Part shown: piece by piece, positions 24,083 to 35,707 of the stretch | Layout: every line of letters begins with the position of its first letter | How positions within the stretch are numbered: position 1 is the stretch's first letter | Assembly: GCF_003473485.1 (NCBI RefSeq) | Contig: NC_053043.1 | Location: 4,288,001-4,352,000 of the forward strand | Length of the DNA stretch: 64,000 nucleotides | Origin: Medicago truncatula | Taxonomy: Eukaryota > Streptophyta > Magnoliopsida > Fabales > Fabaceae | Reading direction: 5' to 3' | The notes under the pieces: generated by a model | Database searches by the model: none | The model's input: only the letters and a program-made list of their open reading frames with translations | What the model was told of the DNA's origin: nothing | Translations under genes and position numbers: made by a program

Positions 24083-24087
<5 letters not shown>

Positions 24088-24160
<73 letters not shown>
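24088..24160. repeat. (TA)n microsatellite
   Basis: About 73 bp of uninterrupted TA dinucleotides, adjoining the foldback element to its right. Confidence 0.95.
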
Positions 24161-24162
<2 letters not shown>

Positions 24163-24169
24163 ATTTGTT

Positions 24170-24447
24170 ACACACCCATTAGTTTTTATGTAAGAGTGTT
24201 TTAGCAAGTTATAACTAAAAAGTTAATAAATACACCTTAAGGTGTATGTTGCTATAACACACATTCTAAAAAAACAAGTGGGTGTGTTATAGCAAATTAT
24301 ATAGGTATTTGCTAGAATACACCCACTTATTTTTTAGAAGGAGTATTTTAGCAAATCAATAACTAAAAAGTGATTAAATACACCCTAAGATGTAGCTTTG
24401 CTAAAACACTCCTACATAAAAATTAGTGGGTGTGTTTTAACAAACTG

Positions 24448-24448
<1 letters not shown>
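24170..24448. mobile_element. Foldback MITE between two TA tracts
   Basis: The outer arms are inverted copies: left 'cacccattagtttttatgta' with 'agagtgttttagcaa', right complement 'cacccactaatttttatgta' with 'ggagtgttttagcaa'. Inside, an imperfect direct repeat recurs ('ataactaaaaagt' then 'ataaatacacc' or 'attaaatacacc'). No coding content. Confidence 0.7.

Positions 24449-24482
<34 letters not shown>
24449..24482. repeat. Second (TA)n tract
   Basis: About 34 bp of TA dinucleotides directly after the foldback element. Together with 24088-24160 it brackets that element. Confidence 0.9.
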
Positions 24483-24484
<2 letters not shown>

Positions 24485-24860
24485 GTAGGGATATTTTTGT
24501 CATTTAACAAAAAGTATATTTATCTTTCTTTTCACTTTTTTGATACCAAACAACTAAATAATCATCTCACTTTCCTTTCACTTTCATTCCTTTGACAATC
24601 TTTCCTCTTACTATTTTTCCTTTTATTTTCTTTGATCTTCCAAACATAGACACAATGAATTTAATTAAAATAATTTTTGATTAACTAGTTGTAATTAAAA
24701 GGGAATTTAAGATAAAATAATTTATATTTGAAAACGTTTATATGAATGTGAGTTGAAATTAACATTTGAATATATTTATTTTTTAGGCAAATTAACACAT
24801 AAGATTTTTTTTCCCTTCAGACAAGAATTAACATATGAAAAGAAAAGTTACAAATTTTAT

Positions 24861-24905
24861 CTTTAAATTAGAATTCCCTAAAAAAAAAAACTTTAAATTC
24901 GAATT
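24861..24905 (+). repeat. Micro-insertion with A-run and 15-bp direct repeats (one mismatch)
   Basis: ctttaaattagaatt at 24861-24875 and ctttaaattcgaatt at 24891-24905 flank 15 bases, ccct followed by eleven A. Confidence 0.65.
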
Positions 24906-25689
24906 AATTTTAATATAAAATTACAAGTAATTTAGTCAAAAATTTCAGAGTCAAAACTCTCGCACAAAATTAGTCTCGCTGCGTAAAAATTATTCTAGTG
25001 AAGAGAAGTACTGTAATTTGAAACTAGCCTCCAATAAAATCAAATATTTTCAACTTTTTATCATATGGAATTACACATACAAAACAATATAAAATTAATT
25101 TAAATAGAGAACTCAAACATATCAATATTCAAAATCACTATTGGATTTACTAAAAGTGAACCCAACATGTTAGTATGACATCGACAAGGATGGAGTAATT
25201 GGGAGTTAATCAAAACTTTCAATTTCAGTATGGTAAAGACTAAAGAGTTTCATGACATGCAGTTTTTTTTCCTTAAAAATTGGTGACAGTAACTATTGGT
25301 TTTTGTTTGTGAGATCATTGACTATCGAGTTTTGGTTCAAATTGGCGAAGTAGTACTAGTACTACACTCTAATCCAAAGTCCATCTAGGGGTCTAGGTGG
25401 GGCTCTTATTGTCAGGTGAAACAATTACTTAGAGTTAGAATTGAATATTACTGTCTCATATTTATTAACTACAATTATTTATAGACTGTTATTAGTATTA
25501 GTTATTTTACGGTGGGTTATTTAAAAAGACTAGAATTTGATAAATTTTGAAACAACATTTTAATTAGCTACATACTTCAAATAAGAAATTTATTAGGTTC
25601 AATACATGACTAATAGATAAATCAGATATTGAAAATCATTAATCATCAACGTAATTATAAGGTCACAAGGGAGTCGATCGGGTAGACTA
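24906..25689. other. Intergenic, AT-rich
   Basis: I see no gene or well-bounded element in this stretch. Confidence 0.4.
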
Positions 25690-26378
25690 TTACTCCATAT
25701 TGTAGTAAGAGTAATTATACAAATGAATTGGACACTATATCTTAATCTAAAATTTTAAGGTATTGTATATATTTATCATCTCACTTATATACCATACCAC
25801 TCAACACAACACAAGTAACGTTTTAATTAAAAATCTTAAAGACATTAAGTATATGTGTCATCTCACCTATATATTACTCAACTTTTATTTTTCTTTTCTT
25901 CCAATGTAGAGCTTCTAACTTACACGTGACACACAACAAATCTCCTTCTCAAGGGTTGGTCCATCCATTCATATAGATGCCTGAACACCGAATAATTAAG
26001 AAGATTTTCACTACAAGAAATCAGCCAAGCTAAACTTTGATACCATTGTAGGGTTATAAGGGGAAGTGGTAAGATCATTACATTTCTCAAGTGTTGATCC
26101 ATCCATTCATATAGATGCCTGAACACCGGATAATTAAGAAGATTTTCACTACAAGAAATCAGCCAAACTAAACTTTGATACCATTGTAGGGTTATAAGGG
26201 GAAGTGGTAAGATCATTACATTGAACTTTGGGCAATCACACGAGTGTGTGGACACAATATCTTCATCTAAAATCGTAATTTATTACACACACACACACAT
26301 ATACTCTCAGTCTCACTTATATATTATTCTACACTCACTTTTTCATCCAATGTGAGACTTGTTACTCACACAACAATA
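25690..26378 (-). mobile_element. Degraded TRIM-like LTR element with Met-tRNA primer site
   Basis: Read on the minus strand. A segment from about 26378 (tgtgtgagtaacaagtctca) runs through a TATA-like aatatataag to 'aaccctaca'. It is followed at once by TGGTATCAAAG, which resembles a primer-binding site for initiator-Met tRNA. A second LTR-like copy lies at about 25930-25690, sharing 'ctacattgg', 'gagtaatatatagg' and 'attttagattaagatata' in the same order. The interior is only a few hundred bases with no gag/pol, as in TRIM elements. Borders are approximate. Confidence 0.55.
25947..26222. repeat. 138-bp tandem duplication spanning the LTR/primer-site junction
   Basis: Units 25947-26084 and 26085-26222 differ at only a few positions. 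Each carries the tggtatca complement (gataccattg). The duplication therefore copied part of the LTR-internal boundary. Confidence 0.9.
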
Positions 26379-26922
26379 GCTAGATTAGCCATAAATTAAG
26401 ATGTACTCCAATGACCATCACATCGAGATAAGATCCAATTGGGCTTCCAAAAACTAGCACAAAATTAAACCTTGAGCCATGACCGTTACTTATTTAATTT
26501 CTTTCCTTCTTCAGGGCTATCACAAGTATATTTTCTTCAATTAAATATTCATTTAAATAATTTTTTATGGAATGTAGTGAGGAAACTAAAAAATTTGATT
26601 GGGTTAAGTAGGATACAAGTATCTTGATCGGAATAACGGTGGTTTAGGAGCTGATAGAGTTTGAAAGTTTAATTTATATTTGTTACGTAAATGGTGTTGA
26701 AGGTTGCACGTGGGTCGGTAGATTATGGTTTAAAAGTTTTACAAAAGTTTAATTCATTTTGGAACAATGTAGTTCCTCTAAAAGTTTTATTGTTTGATTG
26801 GAGGCATTTAAACAACGGGGATATAACAAATGATAACTTAGCTTAAAGGGGTATTTTAGATTCACACTTACTTTTATGCTAAAGAGGTTGTGTGAAAGTG
26901 GAAAATGTTAGTCATCTACTTA

Positions 26923-27873
26923 GACCATTTACAATGGTGTGTTTAATGTGCCATTCAACAAGCATTTTCATTGCAATGGTGTGTTTAATGGTAGTTGAAT
27001 GGTGTGTTGGATGAGAGAGAGGTTGAACCAATTCAACACAATTGAATGCAGACCGGATTGCCACGTGGCGCGCTGTCATTCGCTGAAAACTGGCGCGTGA
27101 GCAACATGCGCCGACAGGGCGCGTGAGCGTGCAGAGCGCGGAGAGAGAAAATGATTTTTGGATAAATAAGGACACGTGACACGTTTTAATTGGTTGTTCG
27201 GATTCTTATCATTTTCATAATTTAACCTCAATTATTTCGTTGTAAATTAATTTAAAAAAAAAAACAATTATACCAAAATTCATGATTTTTTTTTCTCTAT
27301 AAATAGAGACTTGGTTCATTTGATTTGGACACAGAAAAAAAAACCAAGTTTTTCACTATCTTCTTCTTATTATTATCTTTCTATTAGCAAACTAAGTGAA
27401 GTTTTAATCTTATTTTTAGTGAAATGGATCCCAATAATAACCATTTCAACAACCAAAATTATTCTAATTACCCATTTATTATTGTGTGTTGTGTGCTTGT
27501 CTGTTGTCTTGCATTTTAAGCTATTTGTGTGTTGCGTGCTTAGTTTGTTATATTGCATTTTAAGTTAAGAAAATATAAATAAATTATTTAAATAAATTTT
27601 GTTTTTACAAAAAAAATAAAATTAAGTGTATCTTTATTTTAATTTAATTATAATCGATAATTTTAATTTTATGTAATTATAAAAACAAAAATATAAAATT
27701 AAATAAAGAATAAGAAATAAAAGGTGGTGGGGTAGGGTGTTGAATGAAAAAACCATTGGAGAGGTAAAAATTGAATGAGTGTTGAATTAAGAGAGAGAAA
27801 ATAATGTGGAGTGTTGGGAATTGAAAAAGTGGGTGTTGAATGGTATTATTGTGTTGAACCATTGTACATGGTC
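26923..27873 (+). mobile_element. PIF/Harbinger deletion derivative (951 bp) with TTA duplication
   Basis: Inverted termini gaccatttacaatggt and accattgtacatggtc (one mismatch) are flanked by TTA at 26920-26922 and 27874-27876, the target duplication of this superfamily. It retains the outer regions of the 8908-10669 element in inverse orientation. It also retains the first codons of ORF1 from the ATG at 27424 (MDPNNNHFNNQNYSNYPF), after which ORF1 is deleted. It is therefore mobilisable only in trans, if at all. Confidence 0.92.
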
Positions 27874-28888
27874 TTATTTTTTAGAATGCAACTTTTTTTC
27901 TTTTGTGAACTATGGCCTAATGTTCACAACTGGTTAGGAATTTCTTGTGTTCTTCCTAGTATCGCTTATGATCATGCTTTTCAGTTTAATGACTCTCATT
28001 TGTTTTAAAAAAGATTTGTTTTGGTTTGTAGTTGATTTGGTTGGTTTGCACGGATTATTTAAAAAGAGAGAAACTCTCGTATTTTTTGTCACAAGCAATT
28101 CGATTTATTACAATTGTTAGATAAAGTGAAAGTCATCATTTGGTGGTGGTTAAAAACTAAAATGTTGGATTTCTCTTTTGTTTGAATTATCGGTGGAATA
28201 TTTTAATAACCTATTTTTTTGTATTTGGTATTTAACCTCTTCATATTTAGACATATTATATTTTTCCATTCTAGGAATAATGACATGTCTTGTGCTTGAA
28301 TGACTTTCTAATATAATTATTTTAGCTTCTTAAAAAAATTAAGCATTTTACATACACATAGTTTTCTCATAGTATTTAAAATATTATCATACATTAAAAA
28401 TGAACTCTTTTTTAGTTGAGATTCAAATCTTGATTCATATTCGAGATTTAAACATTAGTTTATTATATATTTTGGAAGTTTAACCCCTTATGTTAGATCC
28501 AACACTTGCCGGTACTTATAATTGGTAATCTAAAATATAAATAAGTTAAACTACTTTTATTCTTCGATAATACAATTCATACGATATTTATCAACTAATC
28601 CAAGTTTTATCGTTAATTACCTTTTATTTATTTGAAAGAAAAAAAATCATGAATGACACTTTTAAAAATGTACCTATTTTTTATGGGATTAAAAAGATTA
28701 ATTGCATTTAACTAAATATTTTAATAAGTGTAAAATTCATTAATTTTACTTACAATCAAAGAACCTTTAGTTTTGATTTTTGAATATACTTGCACGTCAT
28801 ATCCAAGTGCTAGCATGGAGATGCATGGTTTTTGCAAATAATATCCTTCTATTTTGAGTTGGTCAAAGAAGGCATTAAATTAAATTAG
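27874..28888. other. Intergenic, AT-rich
   Basis: Nothing recognisable on either strand beyond short AT-rich frames. Confidence 0.4.
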
Positions 28889-29300
28889 GGGAATTTCTAC
28901 GGTACACTCACAAGATGAGGTATACCGGTACTCTTGCGTCTTAATTTTATAAATTAACAATCATTTTTTATGTAGTAAATAGCTATTTGTCAATATTTAT
29001 ATTTTATAGAACAACATTTCATAAGAAAAAAACACCATTTTTCTGTTTATAAGAATCATAGTAATTTATTTTTACATATTATCGTAAAAAATAATGAATG
29101 TTCTCAATTATGAGTTATAAAAATGTTAAAAAATAATAATTTTATTTCGTTGACACTCTTGATGAATAAGATTTAGTTATTATAATTATAAATGATAAAA
29201 AAATAATATTTTTCTTCAAAAAACAACTCATGTAACTATTAATTTAAAGAATGGGTGTACCGGTACACTCAAATATATTGAGTGTACCATAAAATTTGTC
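28889..29300. mobile_element. Mutator-like MITE with 9-bp target duplication
   Basis: ttaaattag is present on both sides (28880-28888 and 29301-29309). The termini gggaatttctacggtacactca and the reverse complement gacaaattttatggtacactca pair imperfectly. An inner ggtataccggtac pairs with gtgtaccggtacac. The 9-bp duplication fits the Mutator superfamily. Non-coding, 412 bp. Confidence 0.7.
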
Positions 29301-30138
29301 TTAAATTAGAGGCTATAGACGAAACTTTGTAGTAGTAGTTTGTTCTTGTGTGATCAATGACCGGAATGACGATTTTAACTCAAAAATCCTTTAAAACTCA
29401 ATTTTTTAGGGGAAAACTCATGTATTTTTTGTTGCTACAAGAAAAGAAAATCAACTACTATTCAAAACATACACTTTTGCAAAAATAAATAAATATTCAA
29501 ATACATATTATGTGGACAAAATTTAGAGTCGACGATATTGTTTTTGACCCATTTTTTTTTTTTAAGGGTTAGAGCATGATAATGTTATTGGGACATTAAT
29601 TGATTGATTCTTTGTACATGTTATAAGGTAACAAAAATAAACTTAATTTGTTTGCACGAACTAGTTAATTAATATATTATGTTGTTAATACTTAATAGTG
29701 GAGCATATTTTTTCTTCTAAATCAACTCACGTACCTTATAAACCATCTTTTCTTCGTTGGTTTGGTTAACTATCAATCATGGTATATTTATCATATGATG
29801 TTGCTATGCTATGTTTTCTTCTTCCTCTCTTTCTCTTGAAGCTCAGTTTTTCTTCTGATTGATTTGAGGTACTGGTCCCTAGTTTAGTTTCATTTGTATT
29901 CTTGCGATGTTATATTTTTTTTCTTCTTCTGAGAAACAGAATATGTCGTTTTCAATGGACTTGTTGAGATTGAGTCAAAAAAATTTAATGGACTTCTTGT
30001 TAGCTATTGCCTGTTGCAGTCAAAAAATGGTTAGAATTATTAATTTATGTTTATGGAACATGAGTAGTCTACATCACATGCATGCCTGAATTGGGCTGTG
30101 ATTAAAGTGTAGATATCTTCTTCTGAAGCCAGAACCGT

Positions 30139-30191
30139 GCAAATTATTAAGTTTTTTTTCTTCTTCCTTTTCTTTAGCAAATTATTAAGTT
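30139..30191 (-). repeat. Micro-insertion with T-run and 15-bp direct repeats
   Basis: gcaaattattaagtt at 30139-30153 and 30177-30191 flanks 23 pyrimidine-rich bases beginning with tttttt. It is the second-longest insert of the set. Confidence 0.65.
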
Positions 30192-30202
30192 ATTATTATT
30201 AG

Positions 30203-30512
30203 AGGAGTGTTATTTGAACAAACCTTTGATCGATAACTTATAGGGACAATCATAATTTGCAAAGAAAGAATAGATATTTGCACGAAAATCAAAGCAATAG
30301 AGAGATAAAGTAAAAAAATGAGTGGTGATACATGTACACCTTCATGTGGCAATACATCTCTTACACCCACACAAAATCCTGACATGTGGCAAGGAAAAGG
30401 GAGAGGAGATTAAAGAGTAAGTATGATTGTGAGATGAATTTACCAAAATGTCATTAATGCATGGAGTGTACAATAGGGTGTATGATTAAAGGGTGTTCAT
30501 ATAACATTTTTC
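30203..30512. mobile_element. Foldback MITE, about 310 bp
   Basis: Left gagtgttatttgaacaaacc and 'tttgatc' pair with the right-hand complement atgttatatgaacaccc and 'tttaatc'. The interior is non-coding. The target duplication is not clear. Confidence 0.5.
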
Positions 30513-31159
30513 GTAAAAAATAATGCGAGTATGAGAGAGAAAGTTGTAGAAAAAGTTGTCACAAAATGAATGTTCAAATATCATTTATCTTATTATTATT
30601 ATTGTAAATTAGAATCAAAATGGATAATAACATGTCGGTCTTTTTTGTTTTTATCGCTAAAAATAATTGAAAGTTAATTTTTTTTTTATCTGAATATTTA
30701 AAAAATTAAGTTATTTAATTGGTAATGAATGATATAACGGAAAAAAGAGAGGCCAATAGTAAAAAATATTTGAAAATTTTGATTATTTAATTAAATAAAG
30801 AATGACTACATTATAAATAAAATAGTTTATACTTAAAAATGAAAAAGATAAAGCCACACCAAAAATGTGTATCCTCTTTATGTATAAACAATAGAGAAAT
30901 TAATAATGATTAACTTGTACAAAAAGATGGTTTATATAAAACATAAAATTGAAAAGTATCTTGTCAGACACGATATCTGTGGATGTTGAATGACATTTGA
31001 GTGTAGAACTTTCGTCAACAACCTTCTTCTTCAATGGGGGGTCGGGGAACATGTGAAGTGTGAAGACACTTTAAGACTCGAGTAAGTGTCATAGATTTGT
31101 GAGTTTTTTTAGGGTAAAATATATGCATACTTAAACAAATACCATGAGTTAGTATCTAT

Positions 31160-31208
31160 AGAGTTGGTTTAAGATTTGCTCAAAAAAAAAAGAGTTGGTT
31201 TAAGATTT
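31160..31208 (+). repeat. Micro-insertion with A-run and 18-bp direct repeats
   Basis: agagttggtttaagattt at 31160-31177 and 31191-31208 is a perfect 18-bp repeat flanking 13 bases, gctc followed by nine A. It is the clearest example of the set. Confidence 0.8.
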
Positions 31209-32584
31209 TGGTCCAATCTAATTGTCCTACGAGCCTGAACGCTCAAACCCAGGAGGTTAAAATATCAAGCCACAAAAGAAATCAAGGCTCATCAATAAAT
31301 GCAAGTTTATAATTTATAAAGTTATATATAACATTCTTAATAAAAAATTACATAATTTTTTTTAGGGTAAAATTTAATTTTATATTTTTATTTTGAGTTA
31401 AATAAGTTTTTGTCTCTATATAAATAGTGAATTTTGATTTTACTCTTTAAAAAATAAAATTGAATGTTTTTGGTCCCTAATGGATAAAATTTTGACATGT
31501 TCTTAACATATTTTAAAATAATAATAATAATAAGAATAATAATAATAATAATATGAACATACAAAGGGTTGAAGATAATAAATTGGCATAACATAAACAT
31601 ATGCTGAACATAAAAAAGTCATAATTTTGATATTAATATAAACATAAATTGATCAACAAAAAGTTTTTTTTGAGGGAAAACGAAAAGTTTTGTGATGACG
31701 AAAAACATCTCATTTTATTTATCAGGGAGTTTAAGTCATACTATTTGTGTTATTTTGGAATATAACAGCTATCAATTATTGAATATGATAGAAACTCGTA
31801 CGATTTGTGTTATTTAGGAGTTTAAGTCTCGTTATCCAATTCGTGTTAGTGCAAGCAAGATACCACCAAACTAACTTGTGCCGTAAGTAATTAACCATTT
31901 GCATGGTATTTGCATATTAGATCCACTTGCTATGTTCTTATCATTTACCATTACAACTCAAATACAAACCTTTGCTTCTAAGAAATATATTCCCTGTTAT
32001 CCAACCGTCTTCTCTTATTCTTTTTTTGGTTGAGAAATTATGTAATTATTCACATAACATTAATGTAATTCCCTTACAGAAAGTAATTATAACCATAAGA
32101 ATCAAATGCTTAGTGTTCTACATAAAGTCTGTTTAATTAGTTACAATATTCACATATCACCTCTGTATATATTATGATAAAAGACATGTTTGATGTCCGA
32201 GGCAATACCTACGTATAATCACATTCAATTAATGGACGTATCAGTCGTTAAGAGATAACCATCTAATTGATTATACCACAAACCCAACATAGGTTGGCAC
32301 ATTTAGACGTGCACTTCATGGTCTAAAATATACATTCTGACATAGAAACTTATAGCTTTTTCAATGTATTTTTTCAAACATCATATATAAATTTTGTTTG
32401 TGAATTTAATATTGTAGAATTGTACAGCTCAGAACATATAATCTCATTTTTTCCCTCCTTTTGTTAACCTAATGTAATCATATAATGATAAAGAAGAATA
32501 TCATATATAGTTTTTCATACATTAATTTATCACCCAATTTGTGTTTGATTATGAAACATTGCTGATTCCTTGCTAGCTGTCTAG
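31209..32584. other. Intergenic before the DUF599 gene
   Basis: AT-rich, with an (aat)n stretch at about 31520-31552. The part next to 32585 is the presumed 3' UTR of the DUF599 gene. No other gene is visible. Confidence 0.4.
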
Positions 32585-33404
32585 CTAAGGTATCTCTTCA
32601 TAAGTTAAGTTATTTTTTGCCATCTGAAACTTGACACCCTGAGATCTAGCAGGATGCAAATGCAATGGCCTTGAATTTGAGTCAAGAAGATAATGAAGAA
32701 CAAGAACCATAACCAATGAGCAAATAAACATGGATATTGGACCAAAAAACCAAAGCAGCAAGTTAAGTGCAAAATAAAGAGCTCGAAGACCGAGTGACCA
32801 AAAATCACCACCCCTTATGACTGCTAATTCCACACTACTGATAGGAACAAAACTATCCGGTGTGCTTATCAAATAGTTTGCATGAACAAAGTGTCTTGCT
32901 GATTGAATAAAGCATGAGAAAGCAAGGAGGAAACAGGTTAATAAGCAAATGTACTTGATGGAAACTGCGGTTGCACTTGTGTCACCGTAGATTAATTGAC
33001 TTTGGAAGAGAATATTTGAAGTATTGGCAATCCAAGCTCCGATTAGAGAACAAAGAGTCAATGAGATTGAGGCCAAGAATGTTGCAGCTGATGTGTTGAA
33101 TTGAATGACAGATAGAGCTGTGCTAATATCCCTTTTCTCAGCCTGATCGTTCGTTATTAAGTTTACAAAGAAGATGAAAAATAAATTAGAAGATGTTTCC
33201 AATTAAACCACACGAAGGATAAGGATAATTACTTGCCTGCATAATTCTGTCAACCCAGGCTCTTTTGTCATTGTTTTCAAATCCCATGACCGTAGTGTGA
33301 GGCCGATTGATATATCTGTGGAGCAGAAAGAGGTGATAAGCAAACATGATCAGCAATCCAGAAGGGACTAAAACCAAATCCAGATTCTCCTTATGGAACT
33401 TCAT
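32585..33404 (-). CDS. DUF599 family membrane protein, two exons
   Basis: Exon 1 is 33404-33237 and exon 2 is 33142-32585, giving 241 residues, a usual length for this plant family. Function is unknown. The protein is strongly hydrophobic, with about four to five membrane segments: LVLVPSGLLIMFAYHLFLLH near the N-terminus, FLASISLTLCSLIGAWIAN, YICLLTCFLLAFSCFI, and FALNLLLWFFGPISMFICS followed by LVMVLVLHYLL. The motifs FNTSAATFLAS and NYLISTP, and the Gly-Gly-Asp-Phe-Trp (GGDFW) loop before the last segments, fit the family. The ATG begins the conserved K-E-N-L-D-L-V-L-V-P start. The intron begins CAG|GCAAGT. Using the nearby GT instead gives an immediate stop, so a GC-AG intron is the consistent reading. 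Location (plasma membrane or endomembrane) cannot be told from the sequence. Confidence 0.85.
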
Positions 33405-35707
33405 TTTCAGTATCTTCCTGCCTATGAGTTCTAATTGAAGAGTAGGATTAATTTATCAAAGTTTCAGTTATAAACAAAAAACTAAATGGAGTCCATGGTC
33501 ATCAATCATATTAACATTTAATTTCCTTGATGGGCCATTGACTTTTAGACTCTTTAATTTGGCAACCAATTGCCACTTGCTATAAATTTTCACCATATTT
33601 AATTTTGAACAATTGGCATTATTGATTAGAACGGATAGAATATGAAATCAAGACGTTGCTTGAGGGTGGGGGAATGCTTTTATACGAAGAAACAAGTTTG
33701 GTATTCTAAATTGTTAGAATTTAAATGGTATGAACAAACTCTCAATGTACCTGAATAACAGAAAGTGATATCATGTATTAAAAAACGTAACAAGAGAAAC
33801 CCAAGCACAAGGTGTGTCTAGATTCAATAAATATTTCTTCATAATAATTAAACCAGATCATAACTGAATGTATGTTAATGATCAATTACTCGTTAAACTT
33901 AAATTTGACAAAAAAAGAGTTCAATTATCATGTTAGGAATTTCACTAACTTCCAGGTTGGGCATAGTTAGAACATGCCGCGACTTTTATATTATTAAATA
34001 TTCATTGTTGTGTACTGAGTTTATAACTTCCAGCAGCTTTTATGGATTGTCTTTTTTATATTCCAGGTTGGGCATACTTTCTCAATACTTAGAAAATGAA
34101 GATATAACAACTAATTCAATTGGAACCCTTAGAAGGCACTAATAAATTGAGGTTTCTCCCATAAGATCTAACAAACTCGTTATATTCAATCAGTAGGATG
34201 AGTACTTAAAGGTTTCAAAAGTGGCGCTGAATCCCTAATACCATTGAGAAAAATAACGAGGAAAATTTTCTTTATTCTATTGATTAAATTTCTGTACATT
34301 ATTATATAGATTTACATGATTTTAAAGTGCTGTTACAGGGCTATAGAGGAAAAGACAGATAAGGCTAAAACAGATTTACAACTTACGAATCCAAAATTAC
34401 TAACAGAAAGATAGAATAGCAGCAACTATGTTGTGAGAACTCCAATAAAAAGCAGTGATAATAACAAAATCCAGCTGCAAAACGGTGGACTTCATTTGAA
34501 GTGGGCATCGGAACCTGTTGACAAACTATTTGGAGTGGTCTGTCCAGCTCTATACATTCAAATTTGGTGCTTAGCTTAGGTAATCAATCACTGGCCATGA
34601 AAACTAATTCCTATGTTTCATGCAGCATTGGAATCTAAAATCATGTCATTTATGTAGCAGAGACCAGCAAGTGTCGGATGTGTGCAAGACTATAAAAATG
34701 TGCTTCGGAAATTGGAATTAGCTAGCGAAAAAACATGTAATGATTGAATTAAGCAGTAAAAATTATAGGAAATGAATGAAATTGGGCAAGTGGCATTTAC
34801 ATGAGGAACAGCGGAACAATTTCCTGTTGATATGATAATCCAAGTTCAAGCTTTAGAAATTAACGCGTTGTTAGCATAAATCATTTGGATGAGGGAAATT
34901 TTGGGCCAAAGATTTTTCAATAATTGTTGTGGGAAGGATTCTGCAGTTAGACTGGTAGTATGGATTGTGGCTCTCTCCTTCACCCCAGAATTTCAATTTC
35001 CTTCCCTTAAACTACTAATCCACTAATTCGCATAATACAACTGACACTCTCTATTTGTTCAATGGAAATTATTTTTGGGCAATGGATCAACAAATTCAAA
35101 TTCAAAATGGTGTAACAGAAGACCAATAATTGACCACAAATATGGCAGGCAACTCTCTATTCGTTCACCCCAACATTTTTATACACATAAAGAGATAAAT
35201 TGTATGGCAACTCTCTATTAGTTAGAAGGGTACGAGACATTCAGTGACATGAAGACGTAAGAGCATACCTCTAGAGCCATCCATTACGAACTTTCTTTCA
35301 CGGGGTGTTCAGCTACTTATCCGAGCAGCTGTTTAAAATGGAAATCCTAATTAACTCAAATCAAATATATGGATAATACTAATCCTAGCAGTATCACAAT
35401 GGATCACAACAATTAATGACGAATGAGTATGATATGTTACCAAAAAGTGAAGTGGAATATCCAAACTAGGCTTGTATGAAGCACCTGATATCTTCATCCT
35501 CCATAATAATTTTTTCAGCACCGAGGTTTGCAATTGAAGATATCCACCATATAAAATGAATTAATATTTGGAGTCTTTTCAGTTGAAGTTTGAACTTTTG
35601 ATGCCAGTTTCTTCTCCAGAAATCTTTCTTCACTACAGAAAAATTAATCTAAATAAGAAGTATAAGCAAGAAGAGCAGAGGTGACTTGGTGCATAAAATA
35701 ATTTAAT
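33405..35707. other. Spacer, part of the NLR tandem duplication unit
   Basis: No coding gene. Several phrases recur downstream of the intact NLR gene (41.6-42.1 kb), such as 'cttaaatttg', 'tattaaat' and 'agctgcaaaac' followed by 'gtccagctct'. The duplication therefore included the 3' flank. The immediate 3' end of the pseudogene keeps a splice-donor-like AAATCAG|GTAACT, hinting at a 3' UTR intron. Confidence 0.5.

Noticed and set aside
24033..24160. Short plus-strand frame with Tyr-Ile repeats
   Set aside because: It is just the (TA)n microsatellite read as codons.
26010..26030. cactacaagaaa, identical to the start of CACTA transposon termini
   Set aside because: It occurs inside a 138-bp tandem duplication next to a Met-tRNA primer site, there is no inverted partner and no 3-bp duplication. 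The LTR-element reading explains more.
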